Notes: generated by a model not told the origin, from the letters alone. 64,000 nucleotides of DNA from Acanthosoma haemorrhoidale (GCA_930367205.1 OV884012.1:38145520-38209519); one strand, 5' to 3'. Counted from the first letter of the stretch, positions 24,591 through 39,815 are shown. Numbers and translations: made by a program.

Positions 24591-27500
24591 ATGTTTTTCT
24601 TTATAAATGGTGAAAGTTTCTGCAAAAAACAGAACATTGATGTTTTGAGAAAAAAACAAAGTCTAATACATGCATTTTTTTTTTACCTAAAAAAAAAAAG
24701 GTCGTTGATTTCTTTTATATTGACGTCCTTGATGCAGGTTTTCATCCTGAATCCAATGGTGGTATTAGTTTTTAAATATCTCCAATACTTAAGGAGATAT
24801 CGCGGTTTAAAGATAGTGTGTATTGCTAGTTTAGTATCCTTTTTAAATGAAGGGGCAACGAGGGTTTTTGGAAGATAATTATTAAACTAGTGGAGATATT
24901 CAACTGTAAACAGTTAGAAACTGTTTAGAATGTCTTTCTTTATAAATAGTGAAAGTTTCTGCAAAAAACAGAACATTGATGTTTTGAGAAAAAAACAAAG
25001 TCTAATACATGCATTTTTTTTTTACCTAAAAAAAAAGGTCTTTGATTTCTTTTATATTGACGTCCTTGATGCAGTTTTTCATCCTGAATCCAATGGTGGT
25101 ATTAGTTTTTAAATATCCCCAATACTTAAGGAGATATCACGGTTTAAAGATAGTGTGTATTGCGGGTTTAGTATCCTTTTTAAATGAAGGGGCAACGAGG
25201 GTTTTTGGAAGATAATTATTAAACTAGTGGAGATATCGAACTTTAAACAGTTAGAAACTGTTTAGAATGTCTTTCTTTATAAATAGTGAAAGTTTCTGCA
25301 AAAAACAGAACATTGATGTTTTGAGAAAAAAACAAAGTCTAATACATGCATTTTTTTTTTACCTAAAAAAAAAGGTCTTTGATTTCTTTTATATTGACGT
25401 CCTTGATGCAGGTTTTCATCCTGAATCCAATGGTGGTATTAGTTTTTAAATATCTCCAATACTTAAGGAGATATCGCGGTTTAAAGTAATTGTGTGTTGC
25501 TGGTTTAGTATCCTTTTTAAATGAAGGGGCAACGAGGGTTTTTGGAAGATAATTATTAAACTAGTGGAGATATTCAACTGTAAACAGTTAGAAACTGTTT
25601 AGAATGTTTTTCTTTATAAATGGTGAAAGTTTCTGCAAAAAACAGAACATTGATGTTTTGAGAAAAAAACAAAGTCTAATACATGCATTTTTTTTTTACC
25701 TAAAAAAAAAAAGGTCGTTGATTTCTTTTATATTGACGTCCTTGATGCAGGTTTTCATCCTGAATCCAATGGTGGTATTAGTTTTTAAATATCTCCAATA
25801 CTTAAGGAGATATCGCGGTTTAAAGATAGTGTGTATTGCGGGTTTAGTATCCTTTTTAAATGAAGGGGCAACGAGGGTTTTTGGAAGATAATTATTAAAC
25901 TAGTGGAGATATTCAACTGTAAACAGTTAGAAACTGTTTAGAATGTTTTTCTTTATAAATGGTGAAAGTTTCTGCAAAAAAGAGAACATTGATGTTTTGA
26001 GAAAAAAACAAAGTCAAATACATGCATTTTTTTTTTACCTAAAAAAAAAAAGATCTTTGATTTCTTTTATATTGACGTCCTTGATGCAGTTTTTCATCCT
26101 GAATCCAATGGTGGTATTAGTTTTTAAATATCTCCAATACTTAAGGAGATATCACGGTTTAAAGATAGTGTGTATTGCGGGTTTAGTATCCTTTTTAAAT
26201 GAAGGGGCAACGAGGGTTTTTAGAAGATAATTATTAAACTAGTGGAGATATCGAACTGTAAACAGTTAGAAACTGTTTAGAATGTCTTTCTTTATAAATA
26301 GTGAAAGTTTCTGCAAAAAAGAGAACATTGATGTTTTGAGAAAAAAACAAAGTCTAATTAATACATGCATTTTTTTTTACCTAAAAAAAAAAAAGGTCTT
26401 TGATTTCTTTTATATTGACGTCCTTGATGCAGTTTTTCATCCTGAATCCAATGGTTGTATTAGTTTTTAAATATCTCCAATACTTAAGGAGATATCGCGG
26501 TTTAAAGTAATTGTGTATTGCTGGTTTAGTATCCTTTTTAAATGAAGGGGCAACGAGGGTTTTTGGAAGATAATTATTAAACTAGTGGAGATATTCAACT
26601 GTAAACAGTTAGAAACTGTTTAGAATGTTTTTCTTTATAAATGGTGAAAGTTTCTGCAAAAAAGAGAACATTGATGTTTTGAGAAAAAAACAAAGTCTAA
26701 TACATGCATTTTTTTTTTACCTAAAAAAAAAAGGTCTTTGATTTCTTTTATATTGACGTCCTTGATGCAGTTTTTCATCCTGAATCCAATGGTGGTATTA
26801 GTTTTTAAATATCTCCAATACTTAAGAAGATATCACGGTTTAAAGATATTGTGTATTGCGGGTTTAGTATCCTTTTTAAATGAAGGGGTAACGAGGGTTT
26901 TTGGAAGATAATTATTAAACTAGTGGAGATATCGAACTGTAAACAGTTAGAAACTGTTTAGAATGTCTTTCTTTATAAATAGTGAAAGTTTCTGCAAAAA
27001 ACAGAACATTGATGTTTTGAGAAAAAAACAAAGTCTAATACATGCATTTTTTTTTACCTAAAAAAAAAAAGATCTTTGATTTCTTTTATATTGACGTCCT
27101 TGATGCAGTTGTTCATCCTGAATCCAATGGTGGTATTAGTTTTTAAATATCTCCAATACTTAAGGAGATATCGCGGTTTAAAGTAATTGTGTGTTGCTGG
27201 TTTAGTATCCTTTTTAAATGAAGGGGCAACGAGGGTTTTTGGAAGATAATTATTAAACTAGTGGAGATATTCAACTGTAAACAGTTAGAAACTGTTTAGA
27301 ATGTTTTTCTTTATAAATGGTGAAAGTTTCTGCAAAAAACAGAACATTGATGTTTTGAGAAAAAAACAAAGTCTAATACATGCATTTTTTTTTTACCTAA
27401 AAAAAAAAAGGTCGTTGATTTCTTTTATATTGACGTCCTTGATGCAGGTTTTCATCCTGAATCCAATGGTGGTATTAGTTTTTAAATATCTCCAATACTT

Positions 27501-28465
27501 AAGGAGATATCGCGGTTTAAAGATAGTGTGTATTGCTGGTTTAGTATCCTTTTTAAATGAAGGGGCAACGAGGGTTTTTGGAAGATAATTATTAAACTAG
27601 TGGAGATATTCAACTGTAAACAGTTAGAAACTGTTTAGAATGTTTTTCTTTATAAATGGTGAAAGTTTCTGCAAAAAAGAGAACATTGATGTTTTGAGAA
27701 AAAAACAAAGTCAAATACATGCATTTTTTTTTTACCTAAAAAAAAAAAGATCTTTGATTTCTTTTATATTGACGTCCTTGATGCAGTTTTTCATCCTGAA
27801 TCCAATGGTGGTATTAGTTTTTAAATATCTCCAATACTTAAGGAGATATCACGGTTTAAAGATAGTGTGTATTGCGGGTTTAGTATCCTTTTTAAATGAA
27901 GGGGCAACGAGGGTTTTTAGAAGATAATTATTAAACTAGTGGAGATATCGAACTGTAAACAGTTAGAAACTGTTTAGAATGTCTTTCTTTATAAATAGTG
28001 AAAGTTTCTGCAAAAAAGAGAACATTGATGTTTTGAGAAAAAAACAAAGTCTAATTAATACATGCATTTTTTTTTACCTAAAAAAAAAAAAGGTCTTTGA
28101 TTTCTTTTATATTGACGTCCTTGATGCAGGTTTTCATCCTGAATCCAATGGTGGTATTAGTTTTTAAATATCTCCAATACTTAAGGAGATATCGCGGTTT
28201 AAAGTAATTGTGTGTTGCTGGTTTAGTATCCTTTTTAAATGAAGGGGCAACGAGGGTTTTTGGAAGATAATTATTAAACTAGTGGAGATATTCAACTGTA
28301 AACAGTTAGAAACTGTTTAGAATGTTTTTCTTTATAAATGGTGAAAGTTTCTGCAAAAAACAGAACATTGATGTTTTGAGAAAAAAACAAAGTCTAATAC
28401 ATGCATTTTTTTTTTACCTAAAAAAAAAAAGGTCGTTGATTTCTTTTATATTGACGTCCTTGATG
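24591..28465 (+). repeat. Duplicated satellite block B, left copy (offset 5,426)
   Basis: Eleven consecutive unit types from 24591 to 27979 match 30017 to 33405 at a constant 5,426 bp (16 monomers). The match ends inside the unit at 28322, where CAGTTTTTC replaces CAGGTTTTC. A few single-base differences are visible, for example GCGGG versus GCTGG in the 25604/31030 pair. Part of the block (units 24248-25267) also matches 28661-29680 at an offset of 4,413. Confidence 0.85.
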
Positions 28466-30016
28466 CAGTTTTTCATCCTGAATCCAATGGTGGTATTAGT
28501 TTTTAAATATCCCCAATACTTAAGGAGATATCACGGTTTAAAGATAGTGTGTATTGCGGGTTTAGTATCCTTTTTAAATGAAGGGGCAACGAGGGTTTTT
28601 GGAAGATAATTATTAAACTAGTGGAGATATCGAACTTTAAACAGTTAGAAACTGTTTAGAATGTCTTTCTTTATAAATAGTGAAAGTTTCTGCAAAAAAG
28701 AGAACATTGATGTTTTGAGAAAAAAACAAAGTCTAATTAATACATGCATTTTTTTTTACCTAAAAAAAAAAAAGGTCTTTGATTTCTTTTATATTGACGT
28801 CCTTGATGCAGTTTTTCATCCTGAATCCAATGGTTGTATTAGTTTTTAAATATCTCCAATACTTAAGGAGATATCGCGGTTTAAAGTAATTGTGTATTGC
28901 TGGTTTAGTATCCTTTTTAAATGAAGGGGCAACGAGGGTTTTTGGAAGATAATTATTAAACTAGTGGAGATATTCAACTGTAAACAGTTAGAAACTGTTT
29001 AGAATGTTTTTCTTTATAAATGGTGAAAGTTTCTGCAAAAAACAGAACATTGATGTTTTGAGAAAAAAACAAAGTCTAATACATGCATTTTTTTTTTACC
29101 TAAAAAAAAAAAGGTCGTTGATTTCTTTTATATTGACGTCCTTGATGCAGGTTTTCATCCTGAATCCAATGGTGGTATTAGTTTTTAAATATCTCCAATA
29201 CTTAAGGAGATATCGCGGTTTAAAGATAGTGTGTATTGCTAGTTTAGTATCCTTTTTAAATGAAGGGGCAACGAGGGTTTTTGGAAGATAATTATTAAAC
29301 TAGTGGAGATATTCAACTGTAAACAGTTAGAAACTGTTTAGAATGTCTTTCTTTATAAATAGTGAAAGTTTCTGCAAAAAACAGAACATTGATGTTTTGA
29401 GAAAAAAACAAAGTCTAATACATGCATTTTTTTTTTACCTAAAAAAAAAGGTCTTTGATTTCTTTTATATTGACGTCCTTGATGCAGTTTTTCATCCTGA
29501 ATCCAATGGTGGTATTAGTTTTTAAATATCCCCAATACTTAAGGAGATATCACGGTTTAAAGATAGTGTGTATTGCGGGTTTAGTATCCTTTTTAAATGA
29601 AGGGGCAACGAGGGTTTTTGTAAGATAATTATTAAACTAGTGGAGATATCGAACTTTAAACAGTTAGAAACTGTTTAGAATGTCTTTCTTTATAAATAGT
29701 GAAAGTTTCTGCAAAAAACAGAACATTGATGTTTTGAGAAAAAAACAAAGTCTAATACATGCATTTTTTTTTTACCTAAAAAAGAAGGTCTTTGATTTCT
29801 TTTATATTGACGTCCTTGATGCAGGTTTTCATCCTGAATCCAATGGTGGTATTAGTTTTTAAATATCTCCAATACTTAAGGAGATATCGCGGTTTAAAGT
29901 AATTGTGTGTTGCTGGTTTAGTATCCTTTTTAAATGAAGGGGCAACGAGGGTTTTTGGAAGATAATTATTAAACTAGTGGAGATATTCAACTGTAAACAG
30001 TTAGAAACTGTTTAGA

Positions 30017-33000
30017 ATGTTTTTCTTTATAAATGGTGAAAGTTTCTGCAAAAAACAGAACATTGATGTTTTGAGAAAAAAACAAAGTCTAATACATGCA
30101 TTTTTTTTTTACCTAAAAAAAAAAAGGTCGTTGATTTCTTTTATATTGACGTCCTTGATGCAGGTTTTCATCCTGAATCCAATGGTGGTATTAGTTTTTA
30201 AATATCTCCAATACTTAAGGAGATATCGCGGTTTAAAGATAGTGTGTATTGCTAGTTTAGTATCCTTTTTAAATGAAGGGGCAACGAGGGTTTTTGGAAG
30301 ATAATTATTAAACTAGTGGAGATATTCAACTGTAAACAGTTAGAAACTGTTTAGAATGTCTTTCTTTATAAATAGTGAAAGTTTCTGCAAAAAACAGAAC
30401 ATTGATGTTTTGAGAAAAAAACAAAGTCTAATACATGCATTTTTTTTTTACCTAAAAAAAAAGGTCTTTGATTTCTTTTATATTGACGTCCTTGATGCAG
30501 TTTTTCATCCTGAATCCAATGGTGGTATTAGTTTTTAAATATCCCCAATACTTAAGGAGATATCACGGTTTAAAGATAGTGTGTATTGCGGGTTTAGTAT
30601 CCTTTTTAAATGAAGGGGCAACGAGGGTTTTTGGAAGATAATTATTAAACTAGTGGAGATATCGAACTTTAAACAGTTAGAAACTGTTTAGAATGTCTTT
30701 CTTTATAAATAGTGAAAGTTTCTGCAAAAAACAGAACATTGATGTTTTGAGAAAAAAACAAAGTCTAATACATGCATTTTTTTTTTACCTAAAAAAAAAG
30801 GTCTTTGATTTCTTTTATATTGACGTCCTTGATGCAGGTTTTCATCCTGAATCCAATGGTGGTATTAGTTTTTAAATATCTCCAATACTTAAGGAGATAT
30901 CGCGGTTTAAAGTAATTGTGTGTTGCTGGTTTAGTATCCTTTTTAAATGAAGGGGCAACGAGGGTTTTTGGAAGATAATTATTAAACTAGTGGAGATATT
31001 CAACTGTAAACAGTTAGAAACTGTTTAGAATGTTTTTCTTTATAAATGGTGAAAGTTTCTGCAAAAAACAGAACATTGATGTTTTGAGAAAAAAACAAAG
31101 TCTAATACATGCATTTTTTTTTTACCTAAAAAAAAAAAGGTCGTTGATTTCTTTTATATTGACGTCCTTGATGCAGGTTTTCATCCTGAATCCAATGGTG
31201 GTATTAGTTTTTAAATATCTCCAATACTTAAGGAGATATCGCGGTTTAAAGATAGTGTGTATTGCTGGTTTAGTATCCTTTTTAAATGAAGGGGCAACGA
31301 GGGTTTTTGGAAGATAATTATTAAACTAGTGGAGATATTCAACTGTAAACAGTTAGAAACTGTTTAGAATGTTTTTCTTTATAAATGGTGAAAGTTTCTG
31401 CAAAAAAGAGAACATTGATGTTTTGAGAAAAAAACAAAGTCAAATACATGCATTTTTTTTTTACCTAAAAAAAAAAAGATCTTTGATTTCTTTTATATTG
31501 ACGTCCTTGATGCAGTTTTTCATCCTGAATCCAATGGTGGTATTAGTTTTTAAATATCTCCAATACTTAAGGAGATATCACGGTTTAAAGATAGTGTGTA
31601 TTGCGGGTTTAGTATCCTTTTTAAATGAAGGGGCAACGAGGGTTTTTAGAAGATAATTATTAAACTAGTGGAGATATCGAACTGTAAACAGTTAGAAACT
31701 GTTTAGAATGTCTTTCTTTATAAATAGTGAAAGTTTCTGCAAAAAAGAGAACATTGATGTTTTGAGAAAAAAACAAAGTCTAATTAATACATGCATTTTT
31801 TTTTACCTAAAAAAAAAAAAGGTCTTTGATTTCTTTTATATTGACGTCCTTGATGCAGTTTTTCATCCTGAATCCAATGGTTGTATTAGTTTTTAAATAT
31901 CTCCAATACTTAAGGAGATATCGCGGTTTAAAGTAATTGTGTATTGCTGGTTTAGTATCCTTTTTAAATGAAGGGGCAACGAGGGTTTTTGGAAGATAAT
32001 TATTAAACTAGTGGAGATATTCAACTGTAAACAGTTAGAAACTGTTTAGAATGTTTTTCTTTATAAATGGTGAAAGTTTCTGCAAAAAAGAGAACATTGA
32101 TGTTTTGAGAAAAAAACAAAGTCTAATACATGCATTTTTTTTTTACCTAAAAAAAAAAGGTCTTTGATTTCTTTTATATTGACGTCCTTGATGCAGTTTT
32201 TCATCCTGAATCCAATGGTGGTATTAGTTTTTAAATATCTCCAATACTTAAGAAGATATCACGGTTTAAAGATATTGTGTATTGCGGGTTTAGTATCCTT
32301 TTTAAATGAAGGGGTAACGAGGTTTTTATGAAGATAATTATTAAACTAGTGGAGATATCGAACTGTAAACAGTTAGAAACTGTTTAGAATGTCTTTCTTT
32401 ATAAATAGTGAAAGTTTCTGCAAAAAACAGAACATTGATGTTTTGAGAAAAAAACAAAGTCTAATACATGCATTTTTTTTTACCTAAAAAAAAAAAGATC
32501 TTTGATTTCTTTTATATTGACGTCCTTGATGCAGTTGTTCATCCTGAATCCAATGGTGGTATTAGTTTTTAAATATCTCCAATACTTAAGGAGATATCGC
32601 GGTTTAAAGTAATTGTGTGTTGCTGGTTTAGTATCCTTTTTAAATGAAGGGGCAACGAGGGTTTTTGGAAGATAATTATTAAACTAGTGGAGATATTCAA
32701 CTGTAAACAGTTAGAAACTGTTTAGAATGTTTTTCTTTATAAATGGTGAAAGTTTCTGCAAAAAACAGAACATTGATGTTTTGAGAAAAAAACAAAGTCT
32801 AATACATGCATTTTTTTTTTACCTAAAAAAAAAAAGGTCGTTGATTTCTTTTATATTGACGTCCTTGATGCAGGTTTTCATCCTGAATCCAATGGTGGTA
32901 TTAGTTTTTAAATATCTCCAATACTTAAGGAGATATCGCGGTTTAAAGATAGTGTGTATTGCTGGTTTAGTATCCTTTTTAAATGAAGGGGCAACGAGGG

Positions 33001-33891
33001 TTTTTGGAAGATAATTATTAAACTAGTGGAGATATTCAACTGTAAACAGTTAGAAACTGTTTAGAATGTTTTTCTTTATAAATGGTGAAAGTTTCTGCAA
33101 AAAAGAGAACATTGATGTTTTGAGAAAAAAACAAAGTCAAATACATGCATTTTTTTTTTACCTAAAAAAAAAAAGATCTTTGATTTCTTTTATATTGACG
33201 TCCTTGATGCAGTTTTTCATCCTGAATCCAATGGTGGTATTAGTTTTTAAATATCTCCAATACTTAAGGAGATATCACGGTTTAAAGATAGTGTGTATTG
33301 CGGGTTTAGTATCCTTTTTAAATGAAGGGGCAACGAGGGTTTTTAGAAGATAATTATTAAACTAGTGGAGATATCGAACTGTAAACAGTTAGAAACTGTT
33401 TAGAATGTCTTTCTTTATAAATAGTGAAAGTTTCTGCAAAAAAGAGAACATTGATGTTTTGAGAAAAAAACAAAGTCTAATTAATACATGCATTTTTTTT
33501 TACCTAAAAAAAAAAAAGGTCTTTGATTTCTTTTATATTGACGTCCTTGATGCAGGTTTTCATCCTGAATCCAATGGTGGTATTAGTTTTTAAATATCTC
33601 CAATACTTAAGGAGATATCGCGGTTTAAAGTAATTGTGTGTTGCTGGTTTAGTATCCTTTTTAAATGAAGGGGCAACGAGGGTTTTTGGAAGATAATTAT
33701 TAAACTAGTGGAGATATTCAACTGTAAACAGTTAGAAACTGTTTAGAATGTTTTTCTTTATAAATGGTGAAAGTTTCTGCAAAAAACAGAACATTGATGT
33801 TTTGAGAAAAAAACAAAGTCTAATACATGCATTTTTTTTTTACCTAAAAAAAAAAAGGTCGTTGATTTCTTTTATATTGACGTCCTTGATG
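30017..33891 (+). repeat. Duplicated satellite block B, right copy (offset 5,426)
   Basis: Partner of the block at 24591. It contains a private rearranged stretch near 32320-32332 (GAGGTTTTTATGAAG instead of GAGGGTTTTTGGAAG) that is absent in the left copy. Confidence 0.85.
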
Positions 33892-34425
33892 CAGGTTTTC
33901 ATCCTGAATCCAATGGTGGTATTAGTTTTTAAATATCTCCAATACTTAAGGAGATATCGCGGTTTAAAGATAGTGTGTATTGCTGGTTTAGTATCCTTTT
34001 TAAATGAAGGGGCAACGAGGGTTTTTGGAAGATAATTATTAAACTAGTGGAGATATTCAACTGTAAACAGTTAGAAACTGTTTAGAATGTTTTTCTTTAT
34101 AAATGGTGAAAGTTTCTGCAAAAAAGAGAACATTGATGTTTTGAGAAAAAAACAAAGTCAAATACATGCATTTTTTTTTTACCTAAAAAAAAAAAGATCT
34201 TTGATTTCTTTTATATTGACGTCCTTGATGCAGTTTTTCATCCTGAATCCAATGGTGGTATTAGTTTTTAAATATCTCCAATACTTAAGGAGATATCACG
34301 GTTTAAAGATAGTGTGTATTGCGGGTTTAGTATCCTTTTTAAATGAAGGGGCAACGAGGGTTTTTAGAAGATAATTATTAAACTAGTGGAGATATCGAAC
34401 TGTAAACAGTTAGAAACTGTTTAGA

Positions 34426-37400
34426 ATGTCTTTCTTTATAAATAGTGAAAGTTTCTGCAAAAAAGAGAACATTGATGTTTTGAGAAAAAAACAAAGTCTA
34501 ATTAATACATGCATTTTTTTTTACCTAAAAAAAAAAAAGGTCTTTGATTTCTTTTATATTGACGTCCTTGATGCAGTTTTTCATCCTGAATCCAATGGTT
34601 GTATTAGTTTTTAAATATCTCCAATACTTAAGGAGATATCGCGGTTTAAAGTAATTGTGTATTGCTGGTTTAGTATCCTTTTTAAATGAAGGGGCAACGA
34701 GGGTTTTTGGAAGATAATTATTAAACTAGTGGAGATATTCAACTGTAAACAGTTAGAAACTGTTTAGAATGTTTTTCTTTATAAATGGTGAAAGTTTCTG
34801 CAAAAAACAGAACATTGATGTTTTGAGAAAAAAACAAAGTCTAATACATGCATTTTTTTTTTACCTAAAAAAAAAAAGGTCGTTGATTTCTTTTATATTG
34901 ACGTCCTTGATGCAGGTTTTCATCCTGAATCCAATGGTGGTATTAGTTTTTAAATATCTCCAATACTTAAGGAGATATCGCGGTTTAAAGATAGTGTGTA
35001 TTGCTAGTTTAGTATCCTTTTTAAATGAAGGGGCAACGAGGGTTTTTGGAAGATAATTATTAAACTAGTGGAGATATTCAACTGTAAACAGTTAGAAACT
35101 GTTTAGAATGTTTTTCTTTATAAATGGTGAAAGTTTCTGCAAAAAAGAGAACATTGATGTTTTGAGAAAAAAACAAAGTCTAATACATGCATTTTTTTTT
35201 TACCTAAAAAAAAAAAGGTCTTTGATTTCTTTTATATTGACGTCCTTGATGCAGTTTTTCATCCTCAATCCAATGGTGGTATTAGTTTTTAAATATCTCC
35301 AATACTTAAGAAGATATCACGGTTTAAAGATATTGTGTATTGCGGGTTTAGTATCCTTTTTAAATGAAGGGGTAACGAGGGTTTTTGGAAGATAATTATT
35401 AAACTAGTGGAGATATCGAACTGTAAACAGTTAGAAACTGTTTAGAATGTCTTTCTTTATAAATAGTGAAAGTTTCTGCAAAAAACAGAACATTGATGTT
35501 TTGAGAAAAAAACAAAGTCTAATACATGCATTTTTTTTTTACCTAAAAAAAAAGGTCTTTGATTTCTTTTATATTGACGTCCTTGATGCAGTTTTTCATC
35601 CTGAATCCAATGGTGGTATTAGTTTTTAAATATCCCCAATACTTAAGGAGATATCACGGTTTAAAGATAGTGTGTATTGCGGGTTTAGTATCCTTTTTAA
35701 ATGAAGGGGCAACGAGGGTTTTTGGAAGATAATTATTAAACTAGTGGAGATATTCAACTGTAAACAGTTAGAAACTGTTTAGAATGTTTTTCTTTATAAA
35801 TGGTGAAAGTTTCTGCAAAAAAGAGAACATTGATGTTTTGAGAAAAAAACAAAGTCAAATACATGCATTTTTTTTTTACCTAAAAAAAAAAAGATCTTTG
35901 ATTTCTTTTATATTGACGTCCTTGATGCAGTTTTTCATCCTCAATCCAATGGTGGTATTAGTTTTTAAATATCTCCAATACTTAAGAAGATATCACGGTT
36001 TAAAGATATTGTGTATTGCGGGTTTAGTATCCTTTTTAAATGAAGGGGTAACGAGGGTTTTTGGAAGATAATTATTAAACTAGTGGAGATATCGAACTGT
36101 AAACAGTTAGAAACTGTTTAGAATGTCTTTCTTTATAAATAGTGAAAGTTTCTGCAAAAAACAGAACATTGATGTTTTGAGAAAAAAACAAAGTCTAATA
36201 CATGCATTTTTTTTTTACCTAAAAAAAAAGGTCTTTGATTTCTTTTATATTGACGTCCTTGATGCAGTTTTTCATCCTGAATCCAATGGTGGTATTAGTT
36301 TTTAAATATCCCCAATACTTAAGGAGATATCACGGTTTAAAGATAGTGTGTATTGCGGGTTTAGTATCCTTTTTAAATGAAGGGGCAACGAGGGTTTTTG
36401 GAAGATAATTATTAAACTAGTGGAGATATCGAACTTTAAACAGTTAGAAACTGTTTAGAATGTCTTTCTTTATAAATAGTGAAAGTTTCTGCAAAAAACA
36501 GAACATTGATGTTTTGAGAAAAAAACAAAGTCTAATACATGCATTTTTTTTTTACCTAAAAAAAAAGGTCTTTGATTTCTTTTATATTGACGTCCTTGAT
36601 GCAGGTTTTCATCCTGAATCCAATGGTGGTATTAGTTTTTAAATATCTCCAATACTTAAGGAGATATCGCGGTTTAAAGTAATTGTGTGTTGCTGGTTTA
36701 GTATCCTTTTTAAATGAAGGGGCAACGAGGGTTTTTGGAAGATAATTATTAAACTAGTGGAGATATTCAACTGTAAACAGTTAGAAACTGTTTAGAATGT
36801 TTTTCTTTATAAATGGTGAAAGTTTCTGCAAAAAACAGAACATTGATGTTTTGAGAAAAAAACAAAGTCTAATACATGCATTTTTTTTTTACCTAAAAAA
36901 AAAAAGGTCGTTGATTTCTTTTATATTGACGTCCTTGATGCAGGTTTTCATCCTGAATCCAATGGTGGTATTACTTTTTAAATATCTCCAATACTTAAGG
37001 AGATATCGCGGTTTAAAGATAGTGTGTATTGCTGGTTTAGTATCCTTTTTAAATGAAGGGGCAACGAGGGTTTTTGGAAGATAATTATTAAACTAGTGGA
37101 GATATTCAACTGTAAACAGTTAGAAACTGTTTAGAATGTTTTTCTTTATAAATGGTGAAAGTTTCTGCAAAAAAGAGAACATTGATGTTTTGAGAAAAAA
37201 ACAAAGTCAAATACATGCATTTTTTTTTTACCTAAAAAAAAAAAGATCTTTGATTTCTTTTATATTGACGTCCTTGATGCAGTTTTTCATCCTGAATCCA
37301 ATGGTGGTATTAGTTTTTAAATATCTCCAATACTTAAGGAGATATCACGGTTTAAAGATAGTGTGTATTGCGGGTTTAGTATCCTTTTTAAATGAAGGGG

Positions 37401-39815
37401 CAACGAGGGTTTTTAGAAGATAATTATTAAACTAGTGGAGATATCGAACTGTAAACAGTTAGAAACTGTTTAGAATGTCTTTCTTTATAAATAGTGAAAG
37501 TTTCTGCAAAAAAGAGAACATTGATGTTTTGAGAAAAAAACAAAGTCTAATTAATACATGCATTTTTTTTTACCTAAAAAAAAAAAAGGTCTTTGATTTC
37601 TTTTATATTGACGTCCTTGATGCAGTTTTTCATCCTGAATCCAATGGTTGTATTAGTTTTTAAATATCTCCAATACTTAAGGAGATATCGCGGTTTAAAG
37701 TAATTGTGTATTGCTGGTTTAGTATCCTTTTTAAATGAAGGGGCAACGAGGGTTTTTGGAAGATAATTATTAAACTAGTGGAGATATTCAACTGTAAACA
37801 GTTAGAAACTGTTTAGAATGTTTTTCTTTATAAATGGTGAAAGTTTCTGCAAAAAACAGAACATTGATGTTTTGAGAAAAAAACAAAGTCTAATACATGC
37901 ATTTTTTTTTTACCTAAAAAAAAAAGGTCTTTGATTTCTTTTATATTGACGTCCTTGATGCAGTTTTTCATCCTGAATCCAATGGTGGTATTAGTTTTTA
38001 AATATCTCCAATACTTAAGAAGATATCACGGTTTAAAGATATTGTGTATTGCGGGTTTAGTATCCTTTTTAAATGAAGGGGTAACGAGGGTTTTTGGAAG
38101 ATAATTATTAAACTAGTGGAGATATCGAACTGTAAACAGTTAGAAACTGTTTAGAATGTCTTTCTTTATAAATAGTGAAAGTTTCTGCAAAAAACAGAAC
38201 ATTGATGTTTTGAGAAAAAAACAAAGTCTAATACATGCATTTTTTTTTACCTAAAAAAAAAAAGATCTTTGATTTCTTTTATATTGACGTCCTTGATGCA
38301 GTTTTTCATCCTCAATCCAATGGTGGTATTAGTTTTTAAATATCTCCAATACTTAAGGAGATATCGCGGTTTAAAGTAATTGTGTATTGCTGGTTTAGTA
38401 TCCTTTTTAAATGAAGGGGCAACGAGGGTTTTTGGAAGATAATTATTAAACTAGTGGAGATATTCAACTGTAAACAGTTAGAAACTGTTTAGAATGTTTT
38501 TCTTTATAAATGGTGAAAGTTTCTGCAAAAAAGAGAACATTGATGTTTTGAGAAAAAAACAAAGTCAAATACATGCATTTTTTTTTTACCTAAAAAAAAA
38601 AGGTCTTTGATTTCTTTTATATTGACGTCCTTGATGCAGTTTTTCATCCTGAATCCAATGGTGGTATTAGTTTTTAAATATCCCCAATACTTAAGGAGAT
38701 ATCACGGTTTAAAGATAGTGTGTATTGCGGGTTTAGTATCCTTTTTAAATGAAGGGGCAACGAGGGTTTATGGAAGATAATTATTAAACTAGTGGAGATA
38801 TCGAACTGTAAACAGTTAGAAACTGTTTAGAATGTCTTTCTTTATAAATAGTGAAAGTTTCTGCAAAAAACAGAACATTGATGTTTTGAGAAAAAAACAA
38901 GGTCTAATACATGCATTTTTTTTTTACCTAAAAGAAAAAAGATCTTTGATTTCTTTTATATTGACGTCCCTGATGTAGTTTTTCATCCTGAATCCAATGG
39001 TGGTATTAGTTTTTAAATATCTCCAATACTTAAGGAGATATCGCGGTTTAAAGTAATTGTGTATTGCTGGTTTAGTATCCTTTTTAAATGAAGGGGCAAC
39101 GAGGGTTTTTGGAAGATAATTATTAAACTAGTGGAGATATTCAACTGTAAACAGTTAGAAACTGTTTAGAATGTTTTTCTTTATAAATGGTGAAAGTTTC
39201 TGCAAAAAACAGAACATTGATGTTTTGAGAAAAAAACAAAGTCTAATACATGCATTTTTTTTTTACCTAAAAAAAAAAAGGTCGTTGATTTCTTTTATAT
39301 TGACGTCCTTGATGCAGGTTTTCATCCTGAATCCAATGGTGGTATTAGTTTTTAAATATCTCCAATACTTAAGGAGATATCGCGGTTTAAAGATAGTGTG
39401 TATTGCTAGTTTAGTATCCTTTTTAAATGAAGGGGCAACGAGGGTTTTTGGAAGATAATTATTAAACTAGTGGAGATATTCAACTGTAAACAGTTAGAAA
39501 CTGTTTAGAATGTTTTTCTTTATAAATGGTGAAAGTTTCTGCAAAAAACAGAACATTGATGTTTTGAGAAAAAAACAAAGTCTAATACATGCATTTTTTT
39601 TTTACCTAAAAAAAAAAAGGTCGTTGATTTCTTTTATATTGACGTCCTTGATGCAGGTTTTCATCCTGAATCCAATGGTGGTATTAGTTTTTAAATATCT
39701 CCAATACTTAAGGAGATATCGCGGTTTAAAGATAGTGTGTATTGCTGGTTTAGTATCCTTTTTAAATGAAGGGGCAACGAGGGTTTTTGGAAGATAATTA
39801 TTAAACTAGTGGAGA
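34426..39815 (+). repeat. Duplicated satellite block C, left copy (offsets 10,854/10,178)
   Basis: Units 34426-35447 match 45280-46301 at an offset of 10,854. Units 36123-39510 match 46301-49688 at 10,178. The 676-bp difference is one extra dimer in the left copy, created by repeating the GTAAC-tail unit and its neighbour (35108/35447 and 35784/36123). The block includes the rare TTACTTTTTAAA variant (about 36971) and the marker unit at 38832. Confidence 0.85.
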
